The notes under the pieces: model-generated | The model's database searches: none | What the model was told of the DNA's origin: nothing | The model's input: only the letters and a program-made list of their open reading frames with translations | Shown: positions 36,865-46,253 of the stretch, piece by piece | Layout of the letters: each line of letters opens with the position of its first letter | Numbering within the stretch: position 1 is the stretch's first letter | Program-made: the position numbers and the translations under genes | DNA from: an uncultured Rhodospirillales bacterium | GTDB taxonomy: Bacteria > Pseudomonadota > Alphaproteobacteria > CAAGCB01 > CAG-977 | Assembly: GCA_902777205.1 (NCBI GenBank) | Contig: CACYSU010000007.1 | Span: 29,284 to 93,283, forward strand | Direction: 5' to 3' | DNA length: 64,000 nucleotides

Positions 36865-38445
36865 TTATTTTTCGGGCAGGCAGACATTCAGCAGCGGATC
36901 AAGGTTGTTTTCCAATTCGCGGCAGGAAAATCCCGACAAATCGACCCCGTCCAAAACTTTCGCGGCGTTTTTGCCCGCCGGCAGCCGGTAAACGATCACG
37001 ACGGGCAGCGTGTTTTCGCGTTCGATCGCGTCGCGCTTTTTCCGGAAAAGCCCGCGGTCGGCGAAATCGCTGCCCGCCATGTAAACGGCGTTGAGCTGGC
37101 GATAGGCCGCGATTTTGAAATCACGGCCGGACGCCGCCCAGACGGGCGCGACGCCCGCCGTCGGAAAACCGTACAGCTTCAGCAAAAACTTTTCGGGCAA
37201 CTCCGCCGGAATTTCGATATCGACATATTTAGCGGCGCGGTTTTTATCCCACGGAAACGAATGAACCGGCGTCGTCAAAAAAACGCCGCACAGCACGATC
37301 CAAAAACAGCAGACGGCCGCCCGAACGGCGACGTTCCCGTTTTGCAAACGGACGACCGCGTTGATTGTCGCCGCCGCGACCGGAATCGCCGCCAGCATTT
37401 CCAAAACGACGGCGTAGCGCAAAATGCAGAACATGAAATACCACGCCGTCAGGCTTGTCAGCGCGAAAGCCCAATACACACGCCAGCAATCGGGCGCGGT
37501 TTTCAACGATTTGACTTTGAACGCCGACAAAAGCAGCAAAATGTAAAAAACGGGAAATCTGTAATCGTAATAGAGCGTTTCGGCGATCCGATACGGCCGT
37601 TTGAACCACGACAGCGGATAATACCAGAAATTTTCCGCCGTCGGGCGATACCGGCCGTCGGCATAATTGAACGCGTCGAACCATCCGGATTTGAACACGC
37701 CGTTCAAAAACGGGAAAAACGGGTTTTGGTACAAATTCCAGTTTTTCAGCATAAGCCACCCGTTCGACAACAGATACCCCGCCAATCCGCCGAAAAAATA
37801 CGCCGCGACGAACGCCGCCGGATTTTTCAGCCGTCCGCGGAACATGATCAAAACCAGTCCCGACGCCGCGCAATAAGGCAGAACCGTCGGCTTCATCCCC
37901 AATCCGAAACCGAAAAACACACCCAGAAAAGCGAACTTTTTCCAATCCTGCAGATCCGGATTCAAAATCCATTTGGCGGAAAAATAAAACGCGGTCGTCA
38001 CAAATACCGCCATTTGAATTTCGTTCGTGCTGGCCCCGATTTGGAAAAACGTTGCCTGCCCCGTCGCCGCCAACGCCGCGGCCAAAACGGTTTTGGCGTA
38101 ATCCGCCGCCGTGTTTCCGGAAAACGCCAGCCGCGAGAATTTGATGAAAACGAACAGCAGAACGCCGAACCACAACCCTTGAATCCCGTAAACCAGCGCG
38201 GGAAAATCGTTGAACCGTTTGATTAAAAACCACAGCGGCAGATCGGGCAAGGGATCGAAAAACGTGTTCACCGACGCGGGCGCGACATCATCGGCGCGTT
38301 CGTTCAAAAACGCCCACGGGTTGTGGAAATGGTAATTCAGAAAATCCCAAAGAAAATCGAACCGGCCGGCCGCGCCGATCGCCGCCCCGACAATCAGGCA
38401 GAACAACAGCAGCAAACCGTTTTTCACCGTCCGCGTCATTCGCAT
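36865..38445 (-). CDS. Polytopic membrane protein, probably glycosyltransferase-like
   Basis: About ten membrane helices span residues 10 to 410, followed by a soluble C-terminal domain of about 110 residues. DFLNYHFHNPWAFLN in the first loop resembles the first periplasmic loop of GT-C-type proteins, but I cannot place the family. The start at 38445 has GGAAA seven bases upstream; an ATG at 38439 is possible. The start overlaps the preceding GT39-like gene, so both are co-transcribed. Confidence 0.72.
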   Translation of the reverse strand: MRMTRTVKNGLLLLFCLIVGAAIGAAGRFDFLWDFLNYHFHNPWAFLNERADDVAPASVNTFFDPLPDLPLWFLIKRFNDFPALVYGIQGLWFGVLLFVFIKFSRLAFSGNTAADYAKTVLAAALAATGQATFFQIGASTNEIQMAVFVTTAFYFSAKWILNPDLQDWKKFAFLGVFFGFGLGMKPTVLPYCAASGLVLIMFRGRLKNPAAFVAAYFFGGLAGYLLSNGWLMLKNWNLYQNPFFPFLNGVFKSGWFDAFNYADGRYRPTAENFWYYPLSWFKRPYRIAETLYYDYRFPVFYILLLLSAFKVKSLKTAPDCWRVYWAFALTSLTAWYFMFCILRYAVVLEMLAAIPVAAATINAVVRLQNGNVAVRAAVCCFWIVLCGVFLTTPVHSFPWDKNRAAKYVDIEIPAELPEKFLLKLYGFPTAGVAPVWAASGRDFKIAAYRQLNAVYMAGSDFADRGLFRKKRDAIERENTLPVVIVYRLPAGKNAAKVLDGVDLSGFSCRELENNLDPLLNVCLPEK

Positions 38446-39854
38446 TTCACGATTTCCGACAACGACATCAATTCGCTGCGTTTTCTTAAAATCCGGACGT
38501 TTTCCGCGCCGACGTACGGATCGAACGCCGTTATGATTTCGCGTTGTTCGCAATCGGTGTACAGATTGGCGTCGGTGGTGAAAACGCGTTTCGTTTTCAG
38601 CATTTCAACGACAGCGGCTTTGTCCGTTTTCGCGATTTTATCGTTAAAGATGCAGACCGAGCAGTCGTCGGGGCCGAAAACGGTGTAATCCGGAAAATGA
38701 TAAGACAGCCACGGCGGCATCCACCAGCCGTTCGCGATAACGGTGTCGTCTTTCGCGACGTTGGCTTTGACGGCGTTGTAAAACTCCGGCTGGACGCTGC
38801 CGGCGACCTTTTGCCGTTCGGCCGCGAAGCATCCCAGAAACGACAGCGTCAGAAAAACGGCGAAGAAAAGTTCGTTCGCGCGTTTTTTCGCCGCGCCGAA
38901 AGCGAAAAACAAAAACACGCCGCCCAGCGTCGCCGTCAAATACCGTTCGACAATGACCGGACGCCACAAAACGGACAGCGTGAACCCGACGCATAAAACG
39001 AAAACGGCAACATACAGCCCCGTTAAAACGCCCGCTTTTTCATCCGTGTTTTCACTTTCCAGCAACGCTTGGATGCCGAACGCCCATGCGGAAAAGACCA
39101 GAAACGCGCTGAAAAAATTATCGTTTTCAAAAAACAGGTTGTAGGAAGCGAACGCTTCGCCCGTGATCCAGCGGGACGCGGCGAGGTTTTGACGCGAAAG
39201 CACATACGCGGTCGGGGAAACGCAGAAAAACAGAACGATCCCGCAAATAAAGAAACGCTTGAAACCTCCCGCCGCGCCCGAATCATACGCGCGGCACAAA
39301 TACATCAGCGTCATCACCCCGCACGTCAACGCCGCGTAATAATGCGTCCACGACGCCAAAACGGCGAAGACGACGAACAACGCGTATTCCCTTTTATCGT
39401 TTTTCCGCAAAGCCGTTTCCGCCGACAAAAATGCCATCGTCGTGAAAAACAACGTCCACGAATACATACGGATAAACCGCCCCAGCCAAAGGGAAAGCGG
39501 CGAAAACAGCAAAAAGGCGACGAACCAGAACGCTGTTTTTTCCCCGAACAGCCGCCGGACTTTGCCGCCCGCGAACACGGCGCACGCGATCATCGCCGCG
39601 AACGAAAAGCAGCGCGCGGCGAAAACGGATTGCCCGAACACGGACTGCCACGATTTCAGCAAAACGAAATAAACGGGCGGATGAACGTCACCGGCAAACA
39701 GAAAGCGCAGCATTTTCCCAAACGGCATCCGCGATTCAAACAGCGTGCCCATTTCATCGTGGGACAGCAGGGAATGATTGTTCAGACACAAAAAAGCGAT
39801 CACGGACAACAGGATCGGCAAAAACGTTTTGTATTTTCCGGCTATCTTTTGCAT
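38436..39854 (-). CDS. GT39-like (PMT/ArnT-type) membrane glycosyltransferase
   Basis: The 472-residue protein has about eleven membrane helices. Early motifs LLSHDEMGTLFESR (acidic Asp-Glu of the first loop) and AGDVHPPVYFVLLKSW are the hallmark of polyprenol-phosphate-sugar-using GT39/GT83 enzymes. It would act on the periplasmic side of the inner membrane, adding sugars to lipid A, glycan or protein. A soluble C-terminal domain of about 100 residues follows. It diverges from thpR. Confidence 0.82.
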   Translation of the reverse strand: MQKIAGKYKTFLPILLSVIAFLCLNNHSLLSHDEMGTLFESRMPFGKMLRFLFAGDVHPPVYFVLLKSWQSVFGQSVFAARCFSFAAMIACAVFAGGKVRRLFGEKTAFWFVAFLLFSPLSLWLGRFIRMYSWTLFFTTMAFLSAETALRKNDKREYALFVVFAVLASWTHYYAALTCGVMTLMYLCRAYDSGAAGGFKRFFICGIVLFFCVSPTAYVLSRQNLAASRWITGEAFASYNLFFENDNFFSAFLVFSAWAFGIQALLESENTDEKAGVLTGLYVAVFVLCVGFTLSVLWRPVIVERYLTATLGGVFLFFAFGAAKKRANELFFAVFLTLSFLGCFAAERQKVAGSVQPEFYNAVKANVAKDDTVIANGWWMPPWLSYHFPDYTVFGPDDCSVCIFNDKIAKTDKAAVVEMLKTKRVFTTDANLYTDCEQREIITAFDPYVGAENVRILRKRSELMSLSEIVKCE

Positions 39855-39952
39855 TTAAAAGTCCGTTCGTTGCGGCCGCGGCGAGTTAAGCTTTTATTTA
39901 AAAATGAACTATATTATACTGTTTGAAAACGAAAACAGCAAGGATTAAGCCC

Positions 39953-40507
39953 ATGATACGCCTTTTCGCCGGAATCGAACTGCCCGAAGACATCAAAGAC
40001 CAGCTGTACGCCCTGCGCGGCGGCGTGCCGAACGCCAAATGGGTGGAACGGGACAACCTGCACATCACTTTGCGCTTTATCGGCAACATTGACGAAGGCG
40101 TCGCCGACGACCTGCACGACGGATTCATGCAGATCAAAGCCCCCGCATTCGATTTGCAAATGGCGCAGGTCGGGTTTTTCGCCACCGGTTCGCAGCTGCA
40201 CCACCTGTGGGCGGGCGTTTGCAACTATCAGGCTTTGGACTTTTTGCACGACAAGATCGAAAGCGTCGTTTCGCGCAACCGTCTGCCGCCCGACAAGCAC
40301 AAATTCCACGCGCACTGCACGCTGGCAAAGCTGTATGGCGCGGGTATCGAGGACGTGCAGAAATTCTTGGAATACAACAACCTGTTCAGGTCGAACGAAT
40401 TTCACATCGACCATTTCACCCTGTTTTCCAGCCATCCGCGCACGGACGGCGACGGGTCGTATTACCGCGTCGAAGCGCAGTACCCGTTGTTCGGATATTG
40501 GGGATGA
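39953..40507 (+). CDS. thpR: RNA 2',3'-cyclic phosphodiesterase
   Basis: This 184-residue 2H phosphoesterase has both His-x-Thr motifs: HITLRFIG (about residue 43) and HCTLAKL (about residue 123). RLFAGIELPE is the family start. It opens 2',3'-cyclic phosphates and was first known as a 2'-5' RNA ligase. AAGGA stands before the ATG at 39953. Confidence 0.94.
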   Translation: MIRLFAGIELPEDIKDQLYALRGGVPNAKWVERDNLHITLRFIGNIDEGVADDLHDGFMQIKAPAFDLQMAQVGFFATGSQLHHLWAGVCNYQALDFLHDKIESVVSRNRLPPDKHKFHAHCTLAKLYGAGIEDVQKFLEYNNLFRSNEFHIDHFTLFSSHPRTDGDGSYYRVEAQYPLFGYWG

Positions 40508-40519
40508 CGGTTCAATAAA

Positions 40520-40747
40520 TTACGCGGACGGTTCCTGACGCGCGGCGGATTCAATCAGCCGCCATTGGCGCGGATCCAGCAGCGCCGACAACGCGACCGT
40601 GACCGTCCGTTCGTTGCCGCCCTGTTCGTTCAGCCGGACGTGCAAAGGCAGATCCGGAAATTCAATCACGCGTTCAACCAGCCATTTCGATGACAGACCG
40701 CTGGCTTTTTGAAAAACATCATTGGGTTGGACAGGATATTTTGCCAT
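40520..40747 (-). CDS. Small unrecognised protein (75 residues)
   Basis: This conserved-looking small ORF starts MAKYPVQPNDVFQKASG and contains beta-like segments around EFPDLPLHVRLNEQG. I do not recognise it. It has no membrane segment. An ATG at 40747 is chosen; a GTG nine bases upstream is possible. It converges with thpR at a 12-base distance. Confidence 0.55.
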   Translation of the reverse strand: MAKYPVQPNDVFQKASGLSSKWLVERVIEFPDLPLHVRLNEQGGNERTVTVALSALLDPRQWRLIESAARQEPSA

Positions 40748-40775
40748 TTTAATCACGCTCTTTCTTCGTTATATC

Positions 40776-40804
40776 AGCCGCTTCCTACTGTAGCGGCTTT
40801 TTAT
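40776..40804 (+). terminator. Hairpin with T-run between two minus-strand genes
   Basis: Seven-base arms (40776-40782, 40792-40798) with a nine-base loop lead into TTTTTATTTT on the plus strand. Both flanking genes are on the minus strand, so its role is unclear; it may stop transcription running past thpR. Confidence 0.55.
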
Positions 40805-40838
40805 TTTAAAACAAGACAACGTCAAGTTCAAATAAAAC

Positions 40839-43127
40839 TTATTCCCGCATCAACCGGCGCAACGTTTCAAGCCGTTCCGCAACCGGTTCGCCGCGGCGCA
40901 TGAATTCGACGCGCAGTTTTTTCGCGCCGTTTTTCACGGCTTCGCGTTTTTTGACGACGGGATGTTCGGCCAACAGGAAATGACGGCAGTCTTTCATCAC
41001 GGAAACGAACGTCCCGTACCGCGATGTCATCGTTTCCCGTCGGTTGCCGCCGCAGTTCCGGCATTTTCCGCGCAAAGCCGCGTAAGGGCAGTTTTCCGAC
41101 GTGAACAGCGGGATGTCCTGATAAACGACGGCCGCCGCCCGATCCGGAAACGCCGCGAACAGCGCCGACGGATCCGGCGTTTCGGGCGATACCGTGAATC
41201 CGGACGCCCCCAGTTCCAAAGCCATGCGCGCCGCCGACGAATTGGCGGCATACACAGGCCAGTCGAAATTCAAATCGACATCCGCGCCTTTGAACACGGT
41301 CAGCCCCCAGACGTTGGCGATTTCAAATTTTTTAAATCCGGCGGCCAGCAGTTCGCGCGCCTTTTGTTCCAGCTTCGCCGTTTCCCACGCGCGGGCGACG
41401 GCGGGCAGGGCGAAACGGATTTTTTCCCTGTCGAAACCGTCGAAAAACGCCGTGTCCGTATGAACGCCGATTTCAAACACGGCCTCCGCGACGGGTTCGT
41501 TCATCAATTCCGCCGCCAGCAAAGCGTCGTCCGTTTTGACGATATAGGACGTTTCAACCGTTTTTTCCGACGGGGACAAAGCTTCGCGGTGCAGAATCTT
41601 TTCCTTTTGCCGCGCGCGCCGCGTCTGTTTTTCCGCGCTTAAAACCGCGGCGGCGCGTTCGTACAGCCGGCGGCGCAGGTCGTTTAAAACGGACAGCGGC
41701 ACAAACAGTTTGTCGGGATTGTCAACGCTCAGCCCCGCCAGCGTCAATCCCGTGCCGCCCGTTTTTGAAAAAGCGTCGGCGAAGGCCTTTTGCGCGGCGT
41801 CCGCTGAACGCGCCGGCGAAAACGTCCCCGCGGCCGTTTCGGTCGCACCGAACGCCGACGCCGAAACCAGATCGGAACGCACCGACACGGCAACGTCGAT
41901 GTCGCCGATGCCGACGGGTTCGGCCTTGGGCGTTTCAAACGGATACGCGCGTTTCACCGCGCCCGAAGACGCCAGATACACCGCCGCCCCGACGGGAATG
42001 AACGGCGCGTTGTCCGGCAATCCGGTTTCGACCGAATCGCCCGATGCGGCTTTGAATGCGCTTTTGCCGTTTACGCGCAGGTTTTCCGCCGAAAATCCGA
42101 ACGGACGTTCCGATTTGGGCAGGTCGATCTGGATGCCGTCGAACCGTTCGATGCCGACCGCCGTTTTAAAACGGACGGCTTTCACCCCGCCGCGCGTCGA
42201 AAGCCCTTCGACCTTTCCGGCCGGCAATCCGCGGTGGCCGACGATTTCCGTGTCGATCACGCCGAAGTTTTTGCGCCCTTTCAAATAAAAATCCGTTGTC
42301 GGGCGGCTGAAAACGCAGCGGATGTTGTCGCGTTTCGCGTCCAAAACCCGTTTGTCGCGGCATCCGTCCAAAATCGACCGATAATAGTCCGTCACTGCGG
42401 CAACGTACAGCGGGCTTTTTTTGCGCCCCTCGATTTTCAGCGCGGTGACGCCCGCCTGTTCCAGCAGGCGCACGTTTTCGTTTTGCGCCATGTCTTTCAT
42501 GGAAAAGACGTGCTTCGTTTCGTTTTCGACGGTGAACGCTTCGCGGCAGGGATAGACGCATTTGCCCCTGTTCGCGCTGCGCCCCGCGTAAATCGCGGAA
42601 AACAGGCACAGCCCGCTGTAGCTGTAGCACAGCGCGCCGTGGATGAAGACTTCCTTTTCAATCCCCGGAACGCGGCAGATGTCGCGGATTTCATCCAACG
42701 TCAGCTCGCGCGCCAGAACGACGCGCTTGAACCCCATGTCGCGCAGGGCTTCGACGCCTTCGCGGTTGTGGACGGCCATTTGCGTGCTGCCGTGCATCCG
42801 CAGGTTCGGAAAATACCGTTTCATCAGGCGCGCCGTCCCGATGTCCTGCACGATCACGCCGTCCGCGCCAGCCGATTCAATCGTTTGCAGCGTGTCGATC
42901 AGCGATTCCTTTTCATTTTCAAAAAAGACCGTGTTGACGGCGACCAGAACCCTTTTGGCGTTTTCATGCGCGTATTTCACAAATCCGGCGAACGCGTCGG
43001 GCGTGAAATTCTGCGCTTCGGCGCGGGCGGAAAACTGCGTCAGCCCCAAATAAACCGCGTCCGCCCCGTGGGCGAAAGCCGCGTATCCCGAATCAATCTG
43101 CCCCGCGGGCGCCAACAATTCAACCAT
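40839..43127 (-). CDS. U32-family peptidase with C-terminal DUF3656-type region (RlhA-like)
   Basis: The 762-residue protein starts ELLAPAGQIDSGYAAFAHGADAVYLG and has the U32 signature VFIHGALCYSYSGLC (about residue 168), with Cys residues thought to bind an Fe-S cluster: GKCVYPCREAF and, at the C-terminus, CPYAALRGKCRNCGG. The long form with a central DUF3656 corresponds to RlhA, which hydroxylates 23S rRNA in E. coli together with prephenate. I cannot tell which U32 substrate is used here. It overlaps ldcA by eight bases and may be part of one transcript with it. Confidence 0.85.
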   Translation of the reverse strand: MVELLAPAGQIDSGYAAFAHGADAVYLGLTQFSARAEAQNFTPDAFAGFVKYAHENAKRVLVAVNTVFFENEKESLIDTLQTIESAGADGVIVQDIGTARLMKRYFPNLRMHGSTQMAVHNREGVEALRDMGFKRVVLARELTLDEIRDICRVPGIEKEVFIHGALCYSYSGLCLFSAIYAGRSANRGKCVYPCREAFTVENETKHVFSMKDMAQNENVRLLEQAGVTALKIEGRKKSPLYVAAVTDYYRSILDGCRDKRVLDAKRDNIRCVFSRPTTDFYLKGRKNFGVIDTEIVGHRGLPAGKVEGLSTRGGVKAVRFKTAVGIERFDGIQIDLPKSERPFGFSAENLRVNGKSAFKAASGDSVETGLPDNAPFIPVGAAVYLASSGAVKRAYPFETPKAEPVGIGDIDVAVSVRSDLVSASAFGATETAAGTFSPARSADAAQKAFADAFSKTGGTGLTLAGLSVDNPDKLFVPLSVLNDLRRRLYERAAAVLSAEKQTRRARQKEKILHREALSPSEKTVETSYIVKTDDALLAAELMNEPVAEAVFEIGVHTDTAFFDGFDREKIRFALPAVARAWETAKLEQKARELLAAGFKKFEIANVWGLTVFKGADVDLNFDWPVYAANSSAARMALELGASGFTVSPETPDPSALFAAFPDRAAAVVYQDIPLFTSENCPYAALRGKCRNCGGNRRETMTSRYGTFVSVMKDCRHFLLAEHPVVKKREAVKNGAKKLRVEFMRRGEPVAERLETLRRLMRE

Positions 43128-43989
43128 TCATTCCCTCCATCCGGATCGTGTTCGCCGTCAAAACCGCCTTTCCGCCGATCGGAAAAACAACCGATCCCGC
43201 CTGATGCCCGTAGGGGAAACCCGTGAAAACGGGAATTTTCAGGCGGTTTTTCCATTCGTTCAGCACATCGTCAACCGTCCCGTCCGCCGGATCTTTCGCT
43301 TTGCAGTCCGTGAAAACGCCGAAAACGACGGCCGCCGCTTTGCCGAAAACGCCCGCGTTGTCCAAATGCGTCATCATCCGGTCGATCGCGTAGGGTTCCT
43401 CGCCCACGTCCTCCAACACCAAAACGGCGCCCGTCACGTCCGGCATATACGGCGTCCCCGTCAACCCGACGATCAGGGACAGGCACCCGCCGACCAGCGT
43501 TCCCCCGACCGTGCCGGAAAAGTCGGATTCCAGCCCCGAAACCGTCTGTTCCCGCCCGTTCAGGCAATCGTCCAGCGACAATTCCGTATAGGGAAACATC
43601 ACCCGCCCGTGCCGCGGTTTCATCAAATATCCCGTAAAGCACGGCACGCCGGATCGGGCGTACAAAGCCAGCTGGACGGCGGTCGTGTCGCTCAGCCCGA
43701 CAAAGGGCTTTTTATGGCGCGCGATCAAATCGTAGTCGAGCGTTTTCAGCAACCGCGCGGAACCGTACCCGCCCCCCGCGGCGAATATGACATCGACATC
43801 GCCGTCAACAAACATCGCGGTCAAATCGGCGGCGCGATCCGCGTCCGTTCCGGCCAGAAAGCGGTGCTTGTCATACAAATGCGGCGCGAATTTGACATCG
43901 AAGCCGCGGCTTTTCCAAAAAACGGCCGCTTCGGCCACGGCGGATTCGTCAACCGCGCTGGACGGGGAAACGACGCCGATCGTTTTCAT
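43120..43989 (-). CDS. ldcA: LD-carboxypeptidase (S66)
   Basis: The 289-residue cytosolic enzyme trims the terminal D-Ala from tetrapeptides in peptidoglycan recycling. The nucleophile Ser is in GLSDTTAVQLAL (about residue 100), the Glu in EDVGEEPY, and the His in GFPYGH, completing the Ser-Glu-His triad. It overlaps the neighbouring U32 and Mur-ligase genes by a few bases, so the operon groups recycling functions. Confidence 0.9.
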   Translation of the reverse strand: MKTIGVVSPSSAVDESAVAEAAVFWKSRGFDVKFAPHLYDKHRFLAGTDADRAADLTAMFVDGDVDVIFAAGGGYGSARLLKTLDYDLIARHKKPFVGLSDTTAVQLALYARSGVPCFTGYLMKPRHGRVMFPYTELSLDDCLNGREQTVSGLESDFSGTVGGTLVGGCLSLIVGLTGTPYMPDVTGAVLVLEDVGEEPYAIDRMMTHLDNAGVFGKAAAVVFGVFTDCKAKDPADGTVDDVLNEWKNRLKIPVFTGFPYGHQAGSVVFPIGGKAVLTANTIRMEGMNG

Positions 43990-45353
43990 GACAGCGCCTC
44001 GAAAATCGAACGGGCGAAATCGCTCAGCGAATCGTCGCGCGCGCCCATGACGACGACGCGGTCGCCTTTGGCCGCCAGCCCTTTGACCAGCGAAACGATT
44101 TTTTTGCGGTCGGGGATGAAATGGACGCGTTTGCCCGTGCGTTCCAAATCGCGCACCAGATCGGCGGCGGAAATGTCCTTTTGCGCCGTGCCGCCCGCGT
44201 AATAGATTTCCTGCATGATCAGCGTGTCGTCCAAACTCAGCCCGCGGTCGAACGATTCGACGATGCCGGCGCGCATGATTTTCGTCGGTTTGAAACCGTG
44301 CGGCTGGTAAATCACGATCAAACGGCCGTCGTAATCTTTCAGCGCGTTCAGCGTCGCGGCGATCTTTTCGGGATTGTGGGCGAAATCGTCAATGACCGTC
44401 ACGCCCTTTTTCGTCACGCCGACGGTTTCCAAACGGCGGCGGATGCCTTTGAACGTCGCCAAAGTCTTGACGGATTCGGCGCGCGGGATGCCGATCATGT
44501 CCGCGGCCGCGATCGCCGTCAGCGCGTTCGCGACGTTGTGGCGGCCGATGACGGGCAGGAAAACCTCTTCGCCGTCCAGCGCGAAACGGACGCCGTTTTC
44601 AACGGGGGTGATACTTTCGGCCTTCAAATCCGCGTCCGCGCCCCGAACGGAAAAGGTCAGCACGTTCGGATTGCGGTCTTTCAACGCCAAAGCGTCCGCG
44701 TTGTCCGCGTTCAAAACCGCGCCGACCGTCGCCCGTTCGACAAAGTCGCCGAACAGGACGCGCAGTTCCTCCAGCGGTTTGTGGTCGAGGGTGACGGAAG
44801 TCACGATCGAAACGGCGGGGCGGTACAATTCGATCGACCCGTCGCTTTCGTCGGCTTCGATCACGCAAAACGACCCGTTGCCCAAAATGACGTTGCCCAT
44901 GCCGTCCCCGTCCGCGTAATTCAGCATGACGCCGCCGTTGATGACGACGGGATCGACGCCCGCCTGTTTCAATATGTGGCCGATCATGCCGGTCGTGGTC
45001 GTCTTGCCGCTGGTGCCGCCGACGGCGATGCCGTTGTGTTCGTGCAGGAAACCGGCCAGAACCTCCGCCCGTTTGACGACCGGAATGTTCAGTTGACGCG
45101 CCTTGATCACGTCGGGAACGGTTTCCTCGACCGCCGACGAAACAACCAGAGCGTCCGTCGTTTCATCCAAACCGCTGCCGTCCTGTTTGAACAGGCTGAT
45201 GCCGTTTTTTTTCAAAAGGGCAAACTTTTCCGCGTTTTTTCCGGCGTCAAGGGAACGGTCGGAACCGCCGATGCCGTACCCTTTGTTTTTCAACGCCAGC
45301 GCCAGCGCGCTCATCCCGCTGCCGCCGACGCCGCAAAAAAAGTATTTTTTCAT
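43986..45353 (-). CDS. Mur ligase of the MurC/Mpl type
   Basis: The 455-residue enzyme has the N-terminal Rossmann start FFCGVGGSGMSALA, the ATP loop GGTSGKTTTTGMIG, IEADESDGS, and the C-terminal DDFAHNPEKI and YQPHGFKPT. These fit both MurC (adds L-Ala to UDP-MurNAc) and Mpl (reattaches the recycled tripeptide). Its coupling to ldcA, whose product is the Mpl substrate, favours Mpl; the division cluster where murC normally lies is not in the window. Confidence 0.8.
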   Translation of the reverse strand: MKKYFFCGVGGSGMSALALALKNKGYGIGGSDRSLDAGKNAEKFALLKKNGISLFKQDGSGLDETTDALVVSSAVEETVPDVIKARQLNIPVVKRAEVLAGFLHEHNGIAVGGTSGKTTTTGMIGHILKQAGVDPVVINGGVMLNYADGDGMGNVILGNGSFCVIEADESDGSIELYRPAVSIVTSVTLDHKPLEELRVLFGDFVERATVGAVLNADNADALALKDRNPNVLTFSVRGADADLKAESITPVENGVRFALDGEEVFLPVIGRHNVANALTAIAAADMIGIPRAESVKTLATFKGIRRRLETVGVTKKGVTVIDDFAHNPEKIAATLNALKDYDGRLIVIYQPHGFKPTKIMRAGIVESFDRGLSLDDTLIMQEIYYAGGTAQKDISAADLVRDLERTGKRVHFIPDRKKIVSLVKGLAAKGDRVVVMGARDDSLSDFARSIFEALS

Positions 45354-45488
45354 TTTCGCCCCCGTTTTAAAAACCGTTTCACGCCGCCTTTCGCGACAAA
45401 ATTTATTTTTTTATATGTAAAAAAAGATAAATTAAGGTAAACTGTTTTCAAATTTTTTCCCTTTCCGGATACCTTAAAGGAGTGTTCC

Positions 45489-46238
45489 ATGCGTTTTTGC
45501 CGTTTGCTTGCCCTTTCGATCGCTTTCGCCGGATGCGGCGTTCCGGCGCGCGCGCAGTACACGTCGAAATCGACCGCGGCGGCAACGCCGGCGACCGCGG
45601 CCAGACCCGCCCCCGCGGCGGCGAACCCTTATACCGGCGGAACAACGGCGGCCGCGCCCAAAACAACCGCCGCCAATCCTTACACCGGCCGGACGACGAC
45701 AACGACGGCCGCGACGCCGAGGACGACGGCCGCACCGGCCGCGCAGCAGCAGCGTCCCGTTTTCCGCCCGCGGCCGCAGCCCGTTCTGCCGCCGACCGGC
45801 GGGGATGACGATCTGCCGTCGTTCGACGCTTTGGAAAACGCTCCGTCCGCCGCAAAACCCGCGACAGCCGCGACGGCGCAGGGATCGAACCCGCCGCCTC
45901 CGCCGCCGCCGCCCAAAGGCGAAGTCTGGGTGTATATCGCGGATTTCCAATACCGCGATTTGACGGGACTGACGATGAACTGCACGTGGAAACTGGTCGC
46001 GCAGAACAAAACGAACGCCGACATTTCAAAGATGGAAATCAAATACACCCTGATGGGCGACGAATTCCCGATTTATCTGGGAAAAATACCGTCCAACAAA
46101 TCCAAAGTCACAATTCAAGGGATGTATTCGTCGAAATGCCCCGCGCTGACGCAGGTGAAACCGAAAGTCGAAGTCGTCACCTGCAAAATGGGATCGGTGT
46201 CCGGTCAGGATTGTTCGAAATACATCGTCATCAAATAA
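45489..46238 (+). CDS. Secreted Ala/Thr/Pro-rich protein with tandem ANPYTG units
   Basis: The 249-residue protein has a signal peptide; cleavage after ARA or lipidation at Cys16 in FAGC are both possible. Residues 25 to 140 are low complexity, with two ANPYTG-type repeats and a run of eight Pro. The C-terminal 105 residues form an ordered beta-rich domain with WVYIADFQYRD and four Cys. I do not recognise the family. It precedes the transglycosylase by 15 bases, so a wall-related role is possible. Confidence 0.72.
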   Translation: MRFCRLLALSIAFAGCGVPARAQYTSKSTAAATPATAARPAPAAANPYTGGTTAAAPKTTAANPYTGRTTTTTAATPRTTAAPAAQQQRPVFRPRPQPVLPPTGGDDDLPSFDALENAPSAAKPATAATAQGSNPPPPPPPPKGEVWVYIADFQYRDLTGLTMNCTWKLVAQNKTNADISKMEIKYTLMGDEFPIYLGKIPSNKSKVTIQGMYSSKCPALTQVKPKVEVVTCKMGSVSGQDCSKYIVIK

Positions 46239-46253
46239 TCCGGACGGTTTTCG

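Noticed and set aside
35974..38226. 750-codon plus-strand open frame
   Set aside because: It is antisense to the 282-residue protein and the membrane protein, with no start signal and a Phe/Arg/Gln-rich product.
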